From the NCBI GenBank assembly GCA_003224635.1, contig QHZK01000039.1:1-25630 (forward strand): a stretch of 25,630 nt of DNA, read 5' to 3'. The stretch's first letter is position 1. Every line of letters starts with the position of its first letter. Of the stretch, positions 1 through 7,461 are shown in pieces. The translations under genes were made by a program, and so were the position numbers. This DNA is from Acidobacteriota bacterium. Lineage in GTDB: Bacteria; Acidobacteriota; Terriglobia; UBA7540. The notes below the pieces were generated by a model. That model ran no database searches. It saw only the letters and a list, made by a program, of their open reading frames with translations, and was not told the DNA's origin.

Positions 1-1311
1 GACGGGCGTCTCGACCGGCCGCTTGCACGGCTCGCAGATGAGCCGCACCAGGCGCTGTGCCAGGATGCAATTGAGCGCCGAAACGAAGTTATACGGCTCG
101 ACTCCCATGTTGAGGAACCGGCCCAGCACGTCCACCACGTTGTTGGCGTGCACGGTCGTGAACACCAGATGGCCGGTCAATGCCGATTGGATGGCGATTT
201 GCGCCGTTTCGTTGTCGCGGATTTCGCCCACCATGATCTTGTCCGGGTCGTGGCGCAGGATGGAGCGCAGCCCGCGCGCGAACGTCAATCCTTTTTTTTC
301 GTTGACCGGGATTTGCGTGATCCCGCGGATCTGGTACTCGACCGGGTCCTCAATGGTGATGATCTTGTCTTCTTCGCTCTTGATTTCGGAGAGCGCCGCG
401 TAGAGCGTGGTGGTCTTCCCGCTGCCGGTGGGCCCGGTGACGAGCACCATCCCGTAAGGCTCGCGGATGAAACGCCGGAGGCGCTTGAGCTCGCGCTCGG
501 AGTGTCCGAGAACATCCAGGCGAAGGGAGCGGAACTTTTCGCTGAGCGACTCCTTGTCGAGGATTCGCAGCACCGCGTCCTCGCCGTTAATCGAGGGCAT
601 GATGGAGACGCGGAAGTCGATGGGCCGGCCGCGATACCGTACCCGGAAGCGTCCGTCCTGGGGAACGCGGCGCTCGGCGATGTCGAGTTCCGCCATCACC
701 TTGATGCGGGTAATGAGCGTCGACTGGTGCTCGCTCGCCAGGGGCGCCAGCGCGGGCTGCAGCACCCCGTCAACGCGGTACTTGACGGCTACGGAGTCAT
801 CACGGCTTTCGATGTGGATGTCGCTCGCTCGCCGCTCGAGCGCGGCGAAGATGATCGAGTCCACCAGCCGGATCATAGGGCTCACTTCCCGGTCCTGCAC
901 CATCTCCTCGAGGGAAAGCCCCGGCTCTCCGTTTTCCTCATCGTGGATGACCTCCACCCGGAAGTCCTCCGTCGCCTTGTCGAGGACTCGCTGCGAGGGG
1001 TCGGTCTTCTTGAGAAAGTCCCGCACCTGGCTCGGAGCGGCCACTTTGACCACGAGGCGCCGGTCGAGCTTCGCCTCGAGCTCGTCCAGCCGGGCCAGGT
1101 CCGTGGGATCGGCCACGGCGATCACCAGAAGAGAGTGGTCGGGCGCCTCCAGGGGAAGAAATTCGTAGTGCACCATGTACTCGAGCGGTATCGAGCGCAA
1201 GAGCTCCAGGTCGGGGCGGAAATCGCGTAAATCGATGAACTCAAACTGGTAGCGTTGCGCGAGTTCCTTCGCCTGTTCGAGCTCAGCGTCGAGGGTCAAT
1301 GTTTCTGCCAT
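1..1311 (-). CDS. gspE: GspE/PilB-type secretion ATPase (partial, C-terminus cut by window edge)
   Basis: Hexameric cytoplasmic ATPase that powers pseudopilus or pilus assembly. 437 codons are present; the 3' end lies beyond position 1. Seen: an N-terminal MshEN-like region (about residues 15-120), the arginine-rich N2 region with ASDIHIE near residue 165 and RVPQDGR near 220, Walker A GPTGSGKT at 293-300, an Asp box (TIEDPVEY, 319-326), Walker B ending in KIMVGEIRD (358-366), a His box (TTVHANN, 385-391), and the first half of a tetracysteine zinc motif (CEPC) just before the edge. The start ATG at 1311 has AAGGA about eight bases upstream. It is last of the visible genes of the secretin-pseudopilin-GspF-GspE set, 88 bases after gspF. 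It could equally be named pilB; the adjoining GspG-like pseudopilins favour a type II secretion-like role. Confidence 0.95.
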   Translation of the reverse strand, partial: MAETLTLDAELEQAKELAQRYQFEFIDLRDFRPDLELLRSIPLEYMVHYEFLPLEAPDHSLLVIAVADPTDLARLDELEAKLDRRLVVKVAAPSQVRDFLKKTDPSQRVLDKATEDFRVEVIHDEENGEPGLSLEEMVQDREVSPMIRLVDSIIFAALERRASDIHIESRDDSVAVKYRVDGVLQPALAPLASEHQSTLITRIKVMAELDIAERRVPQDGRFRVRYRGRPIDFRVSIMPSINGEDAVLRILDKESLSEKFRSLRLDVLGHSERELKRLRRFIREPYGMVLVTGPTGSGKTTTLYAALSEIKSEEDKIITIEDPVEYQIRGITQIPVNEKKGLTFARGLRSILRHDPDKIMVGEIRDNETAQIAIQSALTGHLVFTTVHANNVVDVLGRFLNMGVEPYNFVSALNCILAQRLVRLICEPCKRPVETPV

Positions 1312-1356
1312 ATTACTGGTCCTTCGTCATCCGTCCTTTGTCTCTTGCGGAAGCCA

Positions 1357-1384
1357 TCAGCTTTCAGCCGTCAGCTATCAGCAA
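1357..1384. repeat. Heptamer array, gspF-gspE gap
   Basis: Four consecutive seven-base units: TCAGCTT, TCAGCCG, TCAGCTA, TCAGCAA. It fills a third of the 88-base gap between gspF and gspE. It belongs to the window-wide family of degenerate heptamer arrays. Confidence 0.8.
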
Positions 1385-1399
1385 CCATCCGAACGTACT

Positions 1400-2602
1400 T
1401 CAATGCACCTGAGCCGCCAGAGAGAACAGCGGCAGATAGAAAGCGACCAAAATAAACGCCACAAAAACGGCGATGATAGCCAGCATGATCGGATCGACCA
1501 AGGCCACCAAGGTCGACAAATCGACGTTCACGTCCTCTTCAAAGAACTCTGCCAGGTTCTCGAGCATGTTGGGAAGGGCGCCGGTGCTCTCTCCCACCTG
1601 CACCATATCCAGCGCGATACCCGGGAAGAACCCGCTCCGTCGCAAGCCTGAGCTGAGCGAGTGTCCGGCCGTGACCTCTTTTTGCGCTTCGCGGATCGAC
1701 TGGGAGAGCAGCGGGCTGGTGACGGAGTCCCTTGTGGTCTCGAGCGCCGGGATGATCGGCAGGCCGCCCTGCAGCAGCGTCGAGAGCGTGCGCGCGAACT
1801 CCGCCACCGAAAACTTGAGCAGCAACCTCCCGGCCACGGGTGAGCGAAATTTCAGCCGCTCCCACCACATTTGCGTAGCGGGCGACCGGAACGCCGAGCG
1901 AACGCCGAAGACGACCAGTCCGATTCCGACCAGGATGGGCGCCAGCAGGCGATTGACGCCCGTGGAAAAAGAAATCACAAACTGGGTGAGCGGAGGCAAC
2001 GTTACCCCGAGGTCAGAGTACAGCAGGGCGAATTTCGGGACAATGAAGGTGACCACGAAGGTGATCAATCCGAAGAGGAATACGGTCAGGAACGTCGGAT
2101 AGATAAGCGCCGACAGGAATTTCTTGCGGAAGCTGCGCGTGGTTTTCTGGTAGGACACGTACTGGGCCAGGACCTTGTCGAGGTATCCGCTGCGCTCGCC
2201 GGCTCGCAGGGTGGCCGAATAGATTTTGGGAAACCGCCCCACCGCCTCGAACGCCTCGGAGAGCAGCTTTCCGGCGCGGACTTCGGCGCCCACGGCTTCG
2301 AGTCCCGCCTTCAACTGGTCGCTGCGGGTCTGTTGGATCAGGAGCTCGAGAGACTTCTGGAGCGGCAAGCCGGATTTTGAGAGCGTCAGGAACTGCTGGT
2401 TGAAAACCAGGAAATCATCAGGCGAGATTTTTCGACGCCGCCAGGCGACCGCCTGACTTTTCAGCCCGCCTCGCGCCTCGACCGAGAAGACGTAATAGCC
2501 CTCGGCCAGCAGGCGCTGGCGGAGTTCGCCCTCTGACGTGGCCTGCTCCGTTTGAGTCGTCACGTGACCCGCAGCCGTACCGAGTTTGCAGACAAAGTCC
2601 AT
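1400..2602 (-). CDS. gspF: GspF/PilC-type inner-membrane platform protein
   Basis: Polytopic inner-membrane platform of a type II secretion or type IV pilus machine; it couples the GspE ATPase to pseudopilin insertion. 400 residues, the usual family length. Two GspF (T2SSF) domains are visible: the first around residues 65-190 with FNQQFLTLSKSGLPL and the ERSGYLDKVL segment, the second around 265-385 with FARTLSTLLQGGLPI and VGESTGALPNML. Hydrophobic helices lie near residues 165-190, 215-235 and 370-395. I start at 2602 (MDFVCKLG) because the family begins with a short strand-rich segment here; longer in-frame readings upstream run through a heptamer array and make no family sense. The RBS is weak. 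It sits between the pseudopilin and gspE on the same strand. Confidence 0.94.
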   Translation of the reverse strand: MDFVCKLGTAAGHVTTQTEQATSEGELRQRLLAEGYYVFSVEARGGLKSQAVAWRRRKISPDDFLVFNQQFLTLSKSGLPLQKSLELLIQQTRSDQLKAGLEAVGAEVRAGKLLSEAFEAVGRFPKIYSATLRAGERSGYLDKVLAQYVSYQKTTRSFRKKFLSALIYPTFLTVFLFGLITFVVTFIVPKFALLYSDLGVTLPPLTQFVISFSTGVNRLLAPILVGIGLVVFGVRSAFRSPATQMWWERLKFRSPVAGRLLLKFSVAEFARTLSTLLQGGLPIIPALETTRDSVTSPLLSQSIREAQKEVTAGHSLSSGLRRSGFFPGIALDMVQVGESTGALPNMLENLAEFFEEDVNVDLSTLVALVDPIMLAIIAVFVAFILVAFYLPLFSLAAQVH

Positions 2603-2627
2603 AGCGTAAAAACGTCCGTGGCCAGTG

Positions 2628-2690
2628 GTCCGTTGTCCGTTGCGCCGAAACTCCCAGCCGTGACAACGGACAACGGACAACTGACAACGG
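2628..2690. repeat. Convergent heptamer arrays forming a 15-bp perfect inverted repeat
   Basis: GTCCGTT units at 2628-2642 face ACAACGG-type units at 2663-2690. Positions 2628-2642 and 2664-2678 are exact reverse complements (15 bp) with a 21-base loop. The structure lies in the 109-base gap between pseudopilin 1 and gspF. There is no adjacent T-run, so a simple intrinsic terminator is not obvious; it may stabilise or process the mRNA. Confidence 0.85.
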
Positions 2691-2711
2691 ACCGCCGGCA
2701 CCACTGAGGAA

Positions 2712-3161
2712 TCACCAACTGCTGTACGGCGTTCCGTCGAGCGAAGTCTCTTCCGAGCCGCTGTGGACATCGACGAGACCCGGCCCCGTCTGCTCGGAGA
2801 TAGGGACATCTTCCGTATCCGTCTTCCAGGTATCGTTGCGGCCCGTGAAAGGGTCCGCCGGGATGCCGCCGCGCAGGTAGCCGGCCTCTACCAGGTCGTC
2901 CAGCGTCTGTGGGGGTTTCTGCTTGTCGATGGTGTACTGGTCGATGAGCTTGCGGAGCGTGTAGAGGTCATCGCGGAGGACCGCCTCGCGCGCCCTCACG
3001 ATGGCGACGTGGTAGGTGGGCGCAGCCATGGCGGCTAGTATCAGAATCAGCGTGATGACGATCATGAGCTCGAGCAGGGTGAAGCCTGCGGGGACCGTCC
3101 GTGGTCCGTGGTCCGTGGTCCGTGGTCGGAAGTCTTGGTTCAGAGTTAGACCGACTCTCAT
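2712..3161 (-). CDS. Type II secretion-like pseudopilin (GspG-like) 1
   Basis: Prepilin-type protein of 149 residues. Class III leader, with prepilin peptidase cleavage expected after G26 in AG|FTLLELM; the +5 glutamate and the hydrophobic helix (about 27-50) are present. The mature domain has alpha-helical and short C-terminal parts ending in TPYSSW. It is probably a pseudopilus subunit processed by PilD and polymerised in the inner membrane. Start ATG at 3161: no other ATG, GTG or TTG lies between it and the cleavage site, so the 26-residue leader must be translated through a 7-bp array (RPRTTDHGPRT). Typical leaders have 6-10 residues, so this one is long. It lies 210 bases after pseudopilin 2 and is separated from it by a large palindromic element. 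Confidence 0.9.
   Translation of the reverse strand: MRVGLTLNQDFRPRTTDHGPRTVPAGFTLLELMIVITLILILAAMAAPTYHVAIVRAREAVLRDDLYTLRKLIDQYTIDKQKPPQTLDDLVEAGYLRGGIPADPFTGRNDTWKTDTEDVPISEQTGPGLVDVHSGSEETSLDGTPYSSW
3097..3127. repeat. GTCCGTG heptamer array inside the pseudopilin 1 leader
   Basis: Four exact copies of GTCCGTG plus three bases. It is translated on the minus strand as alternating Arg/Thr/Asp/His/Gly/Pro residues immediately before the prepilin cleavage site. Confidence 0.95.
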
Positions 3162-3248
3162 GAGAACGACCTAGCAGGTAAGGGCTCCGCCCTTGATCTC
3201 CGCATTTTCTGAGACTCGCTCGAAAAATATCACCGGCGCTAGCGCTTT

Positions 3249-3349
3249 GGAGTGCGGCGGCTTGCCGCCGCTTTCGCGCACGCCCCGAGCTGGCTCGGGC
3301 GGAAGCAAGCTTCCGGGCCGAGCAGAGCGGGAGCAAGCTCCCGCACTCC
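3249..3349. repeat. REP-like composite palindrome of about 100 bp within the secretion operon
   Basis: The outer arms GGAGTGCGG (3249-3257) and CCGCACTCC (3341-3349) are exact complements. Between them lie four small hairpins in tandem: 3255-3270 (CGGCGG/CCGCCG), 3284-3299 (CCCGAG/CTCGGG), 3301-3314 (GGAAG/CTTCC) and 3328-3343 (CGGGAG/CTCCCG); three of the four loops read CTTG or CAAG. No gene is supported here. It lies in the 210-base gap between the two pseudopilin genes and resembles repetitive extragenic palindromes, which can alter mRNA stability between operon genes. Confidence 0.85.
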
Positions 3350-3371
3350 ATGGCGCCTGCGGCGCAACAGC

Positions 3372-3917
3372 CTACCAATCACTGTAATCTGTTCCATCCA
3401 GAGCCTTCCCCGTACCCAGAGTGTAGACGTCGAAAACGTTTTCGCCGCCCCAGCTTTTGGAATCGGGATCGTCCTGCATGGAGCGCATCCCCCACTCGGC
3501 CTTGCCGGTCATCGGGTCCACGGGGATCCTACGCAGGAACTTGTATTTCGCGTTGCTGGGCCCTTTGAGCGTCACTCCGTTCACCAGCGTGTCCAGGTCC
3601 GGCGGGTACCCGTAACTCTCGAACTTCATAGGAATCATCCCACGATCGGCAAAATCCTTGTAGCGATCGATCGCCTGACGCAGATCGCGCAGGTCGCGCC
3701 GCAACTCCTCCTCGCGCGTGCGCTGGACCTGCATGCGGGCCATGGGCATCGCGACCGAGGTAATCAACAGGAGGATCGTCATGGCCGCGATCAATTCGAT
3801 CAGCGTGAATCCAGCGCCGGGTTCCAGGTTCCAGGTTCGAGGTTCCGGGTTCCGGGTTTCCGGCTTTGCCGACACCCGACACCTGCCACCTGTCACGAAT
3901 TGACTCCGGATCCTCAT
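3372..3917 (-). CDS. Type II secretion-like pseudopilin (GspG-like) 2
   Basis: Prepilin-type protein of 181 residues. Cleavage is expected after G36 in GAG|FTLIEL, followed by the hydrophobic helix (about 37-58) with conserved +5 Glu, then RMQVQRTREEELRRDLRDLR and a C-terminus ending in TDYSDW, parallel to the YSSW end of pseudopilin 1. The start ATG at 3917 overlaps the secretin stop (ATGA, 3914-3917), which indicates translational coupling and fixes the start. The 36-residue leader is far longer than usual and is encoded by two heptamer arrays (3820-3861 and 3872-3899), giving a polar Arg/Pro/Glu/Asn stretch. The paralogue pair suggests major and minor pseudopilins, but which is which cannot be told. 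Confidence 0.92.
   Translation of the reverse strand: MRIRSQFVTGGRCRVSAKPETRNPEPRTWNLEPGAGFTLIELIAAMTILLLITSVAMPMARMQVQRTREEELRRDLRDLRQAIDRYKDFADRGMIPMKFESYGYPPDLDTLVNGVTLKGPSNAKYKFLRRIPVDPMTGKAEWGMRSMQDDPDSKSWGGENVFDVYTLGTGKALDGTDYSDW
3820..3899. repeat. Two heptamer arrays inside the pseudopilin 2 leader
   Basis: GGTTCCA, GGTTCCA, GGTTCGA, GGTTCCG, GGTTCCG, GGTTTCC run from 3820 to 3861; ACACCCG, ACACCTG, CCACCTG, TCACGAA run from 3872 to 3899. Both are in the coding sequence for the prepilin leader on the minus strand. Confidence 0.92.
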
Positions 3918-5728
3918 TGGGGGTTGCCCGGTTCCTGCGGGATGGGCGGCTGGGGTATGATGTTGGGAAAGGTTGGCCCCGTCTGGGAGGGGGCGCCTAC
4001 CGCGACCTCGCTTCCTCGCGGTGCGTCGGGCAAGCGGACCACGCGCGGCGTCAGCATCACGAGGATTTCCTGCTCCGTAACGTCACGGTGCTCGGTCGAG
4101 AAAAGGTATCTCAGGAGTGGGAGCTGGCCGAGCCCTGGGAGTCCCGACACCGAATTGCTCGTTTGGCTTTGGATCAAACCGCCCAGAAGGTTCACCTCTC
4201 CTTCTTTCAATCGGATGTCGTGCTCAATGTTCCTCTGGGTGAATTCCGGTTGGCTGATGCCGCCAATCAAAACTGACTGTCCCACCGCGGTAATCTCAAT
4301 CTTCGCGTGGAGGTTTACCTCCCCGGTCGCCAGCACGTGAGGCGTTATCTCGAGTTTAACGCCCACGTCCTGGTATTGAAACTGTGTGCTGGCCAACAAG
4401 CCGAAGCCGCCCCCCGTTCCGCCCGTGGTTGCGCCCCCAAAGGAGGGCAGGAAGCTGCCCGTGGCGATCGGAACCTTTTGCCCGATATTCAGGGTCGCCT
4501 TCTCACCGTCGGTCGTTCGGATGGAAGGGTTCTGCAGGATGTGGGTGCGAGCATCGCTCATGAGAGCATTGACGATTGCGCCCGGCAGAGCAACGCTGAA
4601 ATCGGCGCTGGCGATGTGTCCGAGCCGGTTCAAGGGCAAGCCGCTCGCGGGAGTCGTAGTCGTGTTTCCGCTCGAGTCGGTGGTGGTCGTAGCCCCAGGC
4701 GGAGTAAACGCGATACCGACTTGCGTGCCGGTACTGCTGCTCAGCGCAGCGGGCGTCAGGCCCAAGTCCCGGATCCGCTCCCGGTCGGCTTCCAGGATGG
4801 CCACCTCCACCAGCACCTCGGCTTTGCCGTGATCGAGGTCGTGAATCAGTTTTTCCGCCGCAGCCACCCTGGCCGGCGTATCGCTGATGATGATGGCATT
4901 CGCTTGGGGATTATCCACGATGTGCGTCTGCGGCCCCAGCATGGTTTTGAGCACGGTCGTGATCTGGGTGCGGTCGGCCTGCGCGAAAGGATTCGACAGA
5001 TAGACGGTCCTCAGGACCTGCTCGTCGTAGTCGCGGTGGTTGACCTGATTGTCAGGAATCACCAGAATCGTGTTCGGCGTAACGGCCTTCCAAAAAGTCT
5101 TGGTCTCGTCGGCCAGGATGTGGAGGGCATCTTCCAGTTTTACGTCGGCCAGGTCCAGAGAAATCGTCTGTCCGGGAGCAAAAGTCTTTTCAAACGCCAC
5201 GTTAATTTCGCCCAGCTTTCCCAGCGTCTCGAAAACCTTTTTGGCGTCACCGGAGATGTGGATGTGAGCGATTGGCTCCGGGGGCAGGGCCTTCAACTTG
5301 ACAGGCGCGGGGCCAGCCGGCTCCTCAACGGGTTTCAATGCCTGCTTAAGTTCCTGCTCCCGCGTGCGCTTGGCCGCGGCTTGCTCCGCCGCGATCCGGG
5401 CAAGCTCCTGCGCGGCTGCCATGTTAGTTGGGTCGATGCCTACGGCCTTCTGAAATTCCCCGGCGGCCTCGTCCGGCCGGCCAGACGCGAGAAGGCGTCG
5501 TCCTTGCCTCAGGTGAAAATCCGCAGCCAGCGTGCGCGCGGTCTTTTCGTGGATCAGGAAGAGGGAATTGTCGGGCTGGGACTGCACGGCCTTTTCAAAA
5601 TAGACCAGCGCCGTATCGTAGTCCTTGCGCAGCTCGGCCCGGCGTCCCTCGCGGAAAAATACGTTGCCTCCTCCGCAAGCGAGGCACAGCAGAAGGAGCA
5701 CTCCCCCGGCTGACAAACGAACCTTCAT
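3914..5728 (-). CDS. gspD: Secretin lipoprotein with N-terminal TPR region (GspD/PilQ family)
   Basis: Outer-membrane secretin that forms the exit channel of the secretion or pilus system; 604 residues. Signal peptide with lipobox ending LAC at Cys18. TPR-like helices occupy about residues 28-110 (AELRKDYDTALVYFEKA; GRPDEAAGEFQKA). An STN/N0 domain follows around 155-235 (ISLDLADVKLEDAL), then an N1-type domain (about 245-320), then the secretin core (about 430-590) with VGVKLEITPHV, EGEVNLLGGLI and the signature GLPGLGQLPLLRYLF. The start ATG at 5728 has GGAG seven bases upstream. The fusion of a TPR segment to the secretin in one lipoprotein may replace a separate pilotin; that is inference. 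It is the first gene of the operon and overlaps pseudopilin 2 by four bases. PilQ is the alternative name. Confidence 0.93.
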   Translation of the reverse strand: MKVRLSAGGVLLLLCLACGGGNVFFREGRRAELRKDYDTALVYFEKAVQSQPDNSLFLIHEKTARTLAADFHLRQGRRLLASGRPDEAAGEFQKAVGIDPTNMAAAQELARIAAEQAAAKRTREQELKQALKPVEEPAGPAPVKLKALPPEPIAHIHISGDAKKVFETLGKLGEINVAFEKTFAPGQTISLDLADVKLEDALHILADETKTFWKAVTPNTILVIPDNQVNHRDYDEQVLRTVYLSNPFAQADRTQITTVLKTMLGPQTHIVDNPQANAIIISDTPARVAAAEKLIHDLDHGKAEVLVEVAILEADRERIRDLGLTPAALSSSTGTQVGIAFTPPGATTTTDSSGNTTTTPASGLPLNRLGHIASADFSVALPGAIVNALMSDARTHILQNPSIRTTDGEKATLNIGQKVPIATGSFLPSFGGATTGGTGGGFGLLASTQFQYQDVGVKLEITPHVLATGEVNLHAKIEITAVGQSVLIGGISQPEFTQRNIEHDIRLKEGEVNLLGGLIQSQTSNSVSGLPGLGQLPLLRYLFSTEHRDVTEQEILVMLTPRVVRLPDAPRGSEVAVGAPSQTGPTFPNIIPQPPIPQEPGNPQ

Positions 5729-5846
5729 CCTGTTCTCCAGCCGGTCAGGTGACACGCCGAGATGTTGATCGGCAGTTGTAGGCATTTCCCTTATGCCGCC
5801 CGCTATCGACCGACAGTCATCGAACCGCCTGCCAATCCTTCTTGGC

Positions 5847-5876
5847 ATTATCGCCGATTCGCTCCGGCGTTGGCAA
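5847..5876 (-). promoter_or_regulatory. Predicted sigma-70-like promoter of the secretin operon
   Basis: On the minus strand TTGCCA (5876-5871) and GATAAT (5852-5847) are separated by 18 bases. The predicted transcript would begin near 5840, leaving a leader of about 110 bases that contains a small hairpin GGCAT/ATGCC (5781-5797). Prediction by pattern only. Confidence 0.4.
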
Positions 5877-6112
5877 GTCATACAATTCCCTTCCTGGTAG
5901 AGAGCCTGTTTGCTTCGACGGCGCTCCTGGACTCCGCTCGAGTGTCGCAGACAGCCGCCGCAGGTCAGATAAGCCACTACCCCGACGCGTCCTGCGGTTG
6001 TAGCGCTGGGCCTCAGCCCGGCAAGCGCCGCCCTGAAGACGCCACCACCTAGACCCTAACCTTTGGACGAAGAGAGCCGGGGGTTTGGTAGCAGGCGAGA
6101 GAAGTGGTCTGC

Positions 6113-6133
6113 TATCAGCTATCAGCGGTCAGC
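6113..6133. repeat. TATCAGC heptamer array
   Basis: Units TATCAGC, TATCAGC and GGTCAGC, about 35 bases downstream of the permease stop codon. Same sequence theme as the array at 1357-1384. Confidence 0.75.
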
Positions 6134-6167
6134 TTCCGGGCTGCAGGCCGACAGCGACCAGCTACTC

Positions 6168-6977
6168 TCACCGCGGCGTCCAGATAGGATGGGCGGTAAA
6201 GAGACCGTGGACGAAGCCAATCTGATAGACCAGGAACAATCCGAACCCCAGGCTGAGCAGGCCGGTGGCCACTCCCAGGTAATGACTGACCCACGCCAAC
6301 CGGCTCTCGGTGTACGCAAACGGCATGGCGATGGCCATGGTAATCAGCATCATCCCGGCGATGGTGCCAACTCCGAAAACCAGCAGATAGGCGACGGCCC
6401 AGAGCGGGCTGCGGATCGTCGTCAGGACCAGCAAGGCAACCGCCGCCGACCCGGCCAGACCGTGTACAACGCCCACGATTACCGGGCGCAGCAACTGGTA
6501 CAGTCCCAGGCGCCCGAAGGTCCGGTCAAGCCAACCCTGCGGCGTGTCCTCTTCGCCATGACCGTGGGCCTCAGGGTTGTGTCCGTGGGGATGCGTGTGG
6601 ATGTAGTCTCCGTGAACGTGCGGGTGGGAGTGCAGCAGGATCTGCTGCCCTTGGCCTGGCGTAAACGTCTCCGTGATCCAGCGCGTGAAGCCGGAAAGGT
6701 TTAGAGCGCCGAGGCCGACCAGCATCAAGCCCACGGACAGTTCCATCGCCAAGCCGAGCCGCGGAGGAATGACCAGGCTGAACAGGACAATCGCCGCCCC
6801 CACCAGAACAATCGTAATCGTGTGGCCGATGCCCCAGAGCATGCCGATGAGCGACGCCTGGCGGATCGACCGTTGTCCGCTGACAATGGTACTCACGGCA
6901 ATAACGTGGTCGGGGTCAGTGGCGTGCCGCATCCCCAGGAAGAAGCCAACCGCAATGACAGCGAGGAAGGTGACCAT
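6168..6977 (-). CDS. NiCoT-type nickel/cobalt permease
   Basis: Inner-membrane transporter of 269 residues, probably for Ni2+ or Co2+ uptake. The NiCoT signature HX4DH is present as RHATDPDH at residues 17-24 (H18, D23, H24) in the first helix, and a second conserved helix reads GHTITIVLVG. About six to eight hydrophobic helices are visible. A cytoplasmic or periplasmic loop around residues 113-142 is rich in histidine (HSHPHVHGDYIHTHPHGH), a likely metal-binding stretch. It is shorter than classic HoxN/NixA (about 330-350 residues) and closer to the UreH-like branch. No urease or hydrogenase gene is adjacent in this window, so the client enzyme is unknown. Start ATG at 6977, directly preceded by a heptamer array at 6985-7005. 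Confidence 0.85.
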   Translation of the reverse strand: MVTFLAVIAVGFFLGMRHATDPDHVIAVSTIVSGQRSIRQASLIGMLWGIGHTITIVLVGAAIVLFSLVIPPRLGLAMELSVGLMLVGLGALNLSGFTRWITETFTPGQGQQILLHSHPHVHGDYIHTHPHGHNPEAHGHGEEDTPQGWLDRTFGRLGLYQLLRPVIVGVVHGLAGSAAVALLVLTTIRSPLWAVAYLLVFGVGTIAGMMLITMAIAMPFAYTESRLAWVSHYLGVATGLLSLGFGLFLVYQIGFVHGLFTAHPIWTPR

Positions 6978-6984
6978 GCTCGAG

Positions 6985-7005
6985 AGAAGTCAGAAGCCAG
7001 AAGTC
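6985..7005. repeat. AGAAGTC heptamer array upstream of the nickel permease
   Basis: Units AGAAGTC, AGAAGCC and AGAAGTC, then AGAATGA, ending eight bases before the permease start codon. It occupies the place where its ribosome binding site would be expected. Confidence 0.85.
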
Positions 7006-7112
7006 AGAATGAAACTAGTCGATTGCGCAGTCCGAGAGCAGGCAGCAATGCCGCCGGGTGCAGACAGCAACCGGCGGCAGGCTGAATTTCCGCTGAATTT
7101 GCAAGGTGTGAT

Positions 7113-7445
7113 CTACTTTTCTCCGGCGGGTGCGATGCTATCGACCTTGATCGACTTGTCGTCGGTCAGGGTGCCGCTTACTTTCACTTCCATGCCCACG
7201 TTGTCTTCCGTGACCGCGTCCTGATTGGCGATGGGCAGAACGTCCTTGGTCGACGAGTTGACGAAGACATACTTCCCGCCGCCCTTGACGCACTTGAGCG
7301 CACAGGCCTTGTGTCCAGCGCTGGCGCCTTTCGCGCCACAGCCGCTGTCGCTGATCCATCCAGTCCATGAGTCGGCCTTCACAGGGATGCTGAAGGCCAG
7401 AAACAAGACTACCGCAATTGCGAGAGTCGAGAACATCTTCTTCAT
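7113..7445 (-). CDS. Small secreted cysteine-containing protein, unknown function
   Basis: 110 residues. Clear Sec signal peptide (MKKMFSTLAIAVVLFLAFS, cleavage near VKA|DS, about residue 24). The mature part has SWTGWISDSGCG, then KACALKCVKGGGKYVFV, and an OB-like strand pattern toward the C-terminus (GMEVKVSGTLTDDKSIKVDSI). Three cysteines lie close together. This resembles short secreted proteins with a W-x-SDS-x-C start that I associate with Acidobacteriota, but I cannot name a family with confidence. The start is well supported by AGGGAGGGG about seven bases upstream. A TTGACA-type promoter lies just beyond a duplicated 21-bp segment, so it is probably transcribed on its own. Confidence 0.85.
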   Translation of the reverse strand: MKKMFSTLAIAVVLFLAFSIPVKADSWTGWISDSGCGAKGASAGHKACALKCVKGGGKYVFVNSSTKDVLPIANQDAVTEDNVGMEVKVSGTLTDDKSIKVDSIAPAGEK

Positions 7446-7461
7446 GTTATTCCCCTCCCTT

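Larger units (their letters stand above)
5729..6167. other. Intergenic region of 439 bp between secretin and nickel permease
   Basis: No supportable gene. It holds the predicted operon promoter, a hairpin at 6005-6022 (GCTGGGC, loop CTCA, GCCCGGC) preceded by TGTAGC, and a heptamer array at 6113-6133 (TATCAGC, TATCAGC, GGTCAGC). The hairpin lies 3' of the permease gene on the minus strand and could mark its transcript end, though no T-run follows. Confidence 0.6.

Noticed and set aside
148..1230. Long plus-strand frame (360 codons) opposite gspE
   Set aside because: It is antisense to an ATPase with all Walker motifs intact; its composition is a shadow of GC-rich codon use.
2968..3378. Minus-strand frame of 136 codons beginning MVGCCAAGAMECGSLL
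   Set aside because: It reads through the composite palindrome and then out of frame through pseudopilin 1; the residues are hairpin and array translation, not a protein family.
4307..5713. Plus-strand frame of 468 codons opposite the secretin
   Set aside because: The secretin on the other strand has every family motif; this frame has none.
6168..6977. Permease as part of a urease or hydrogenase operon
   Set aside because: No nickel enzyme or maturation gene is adjacent in this window.
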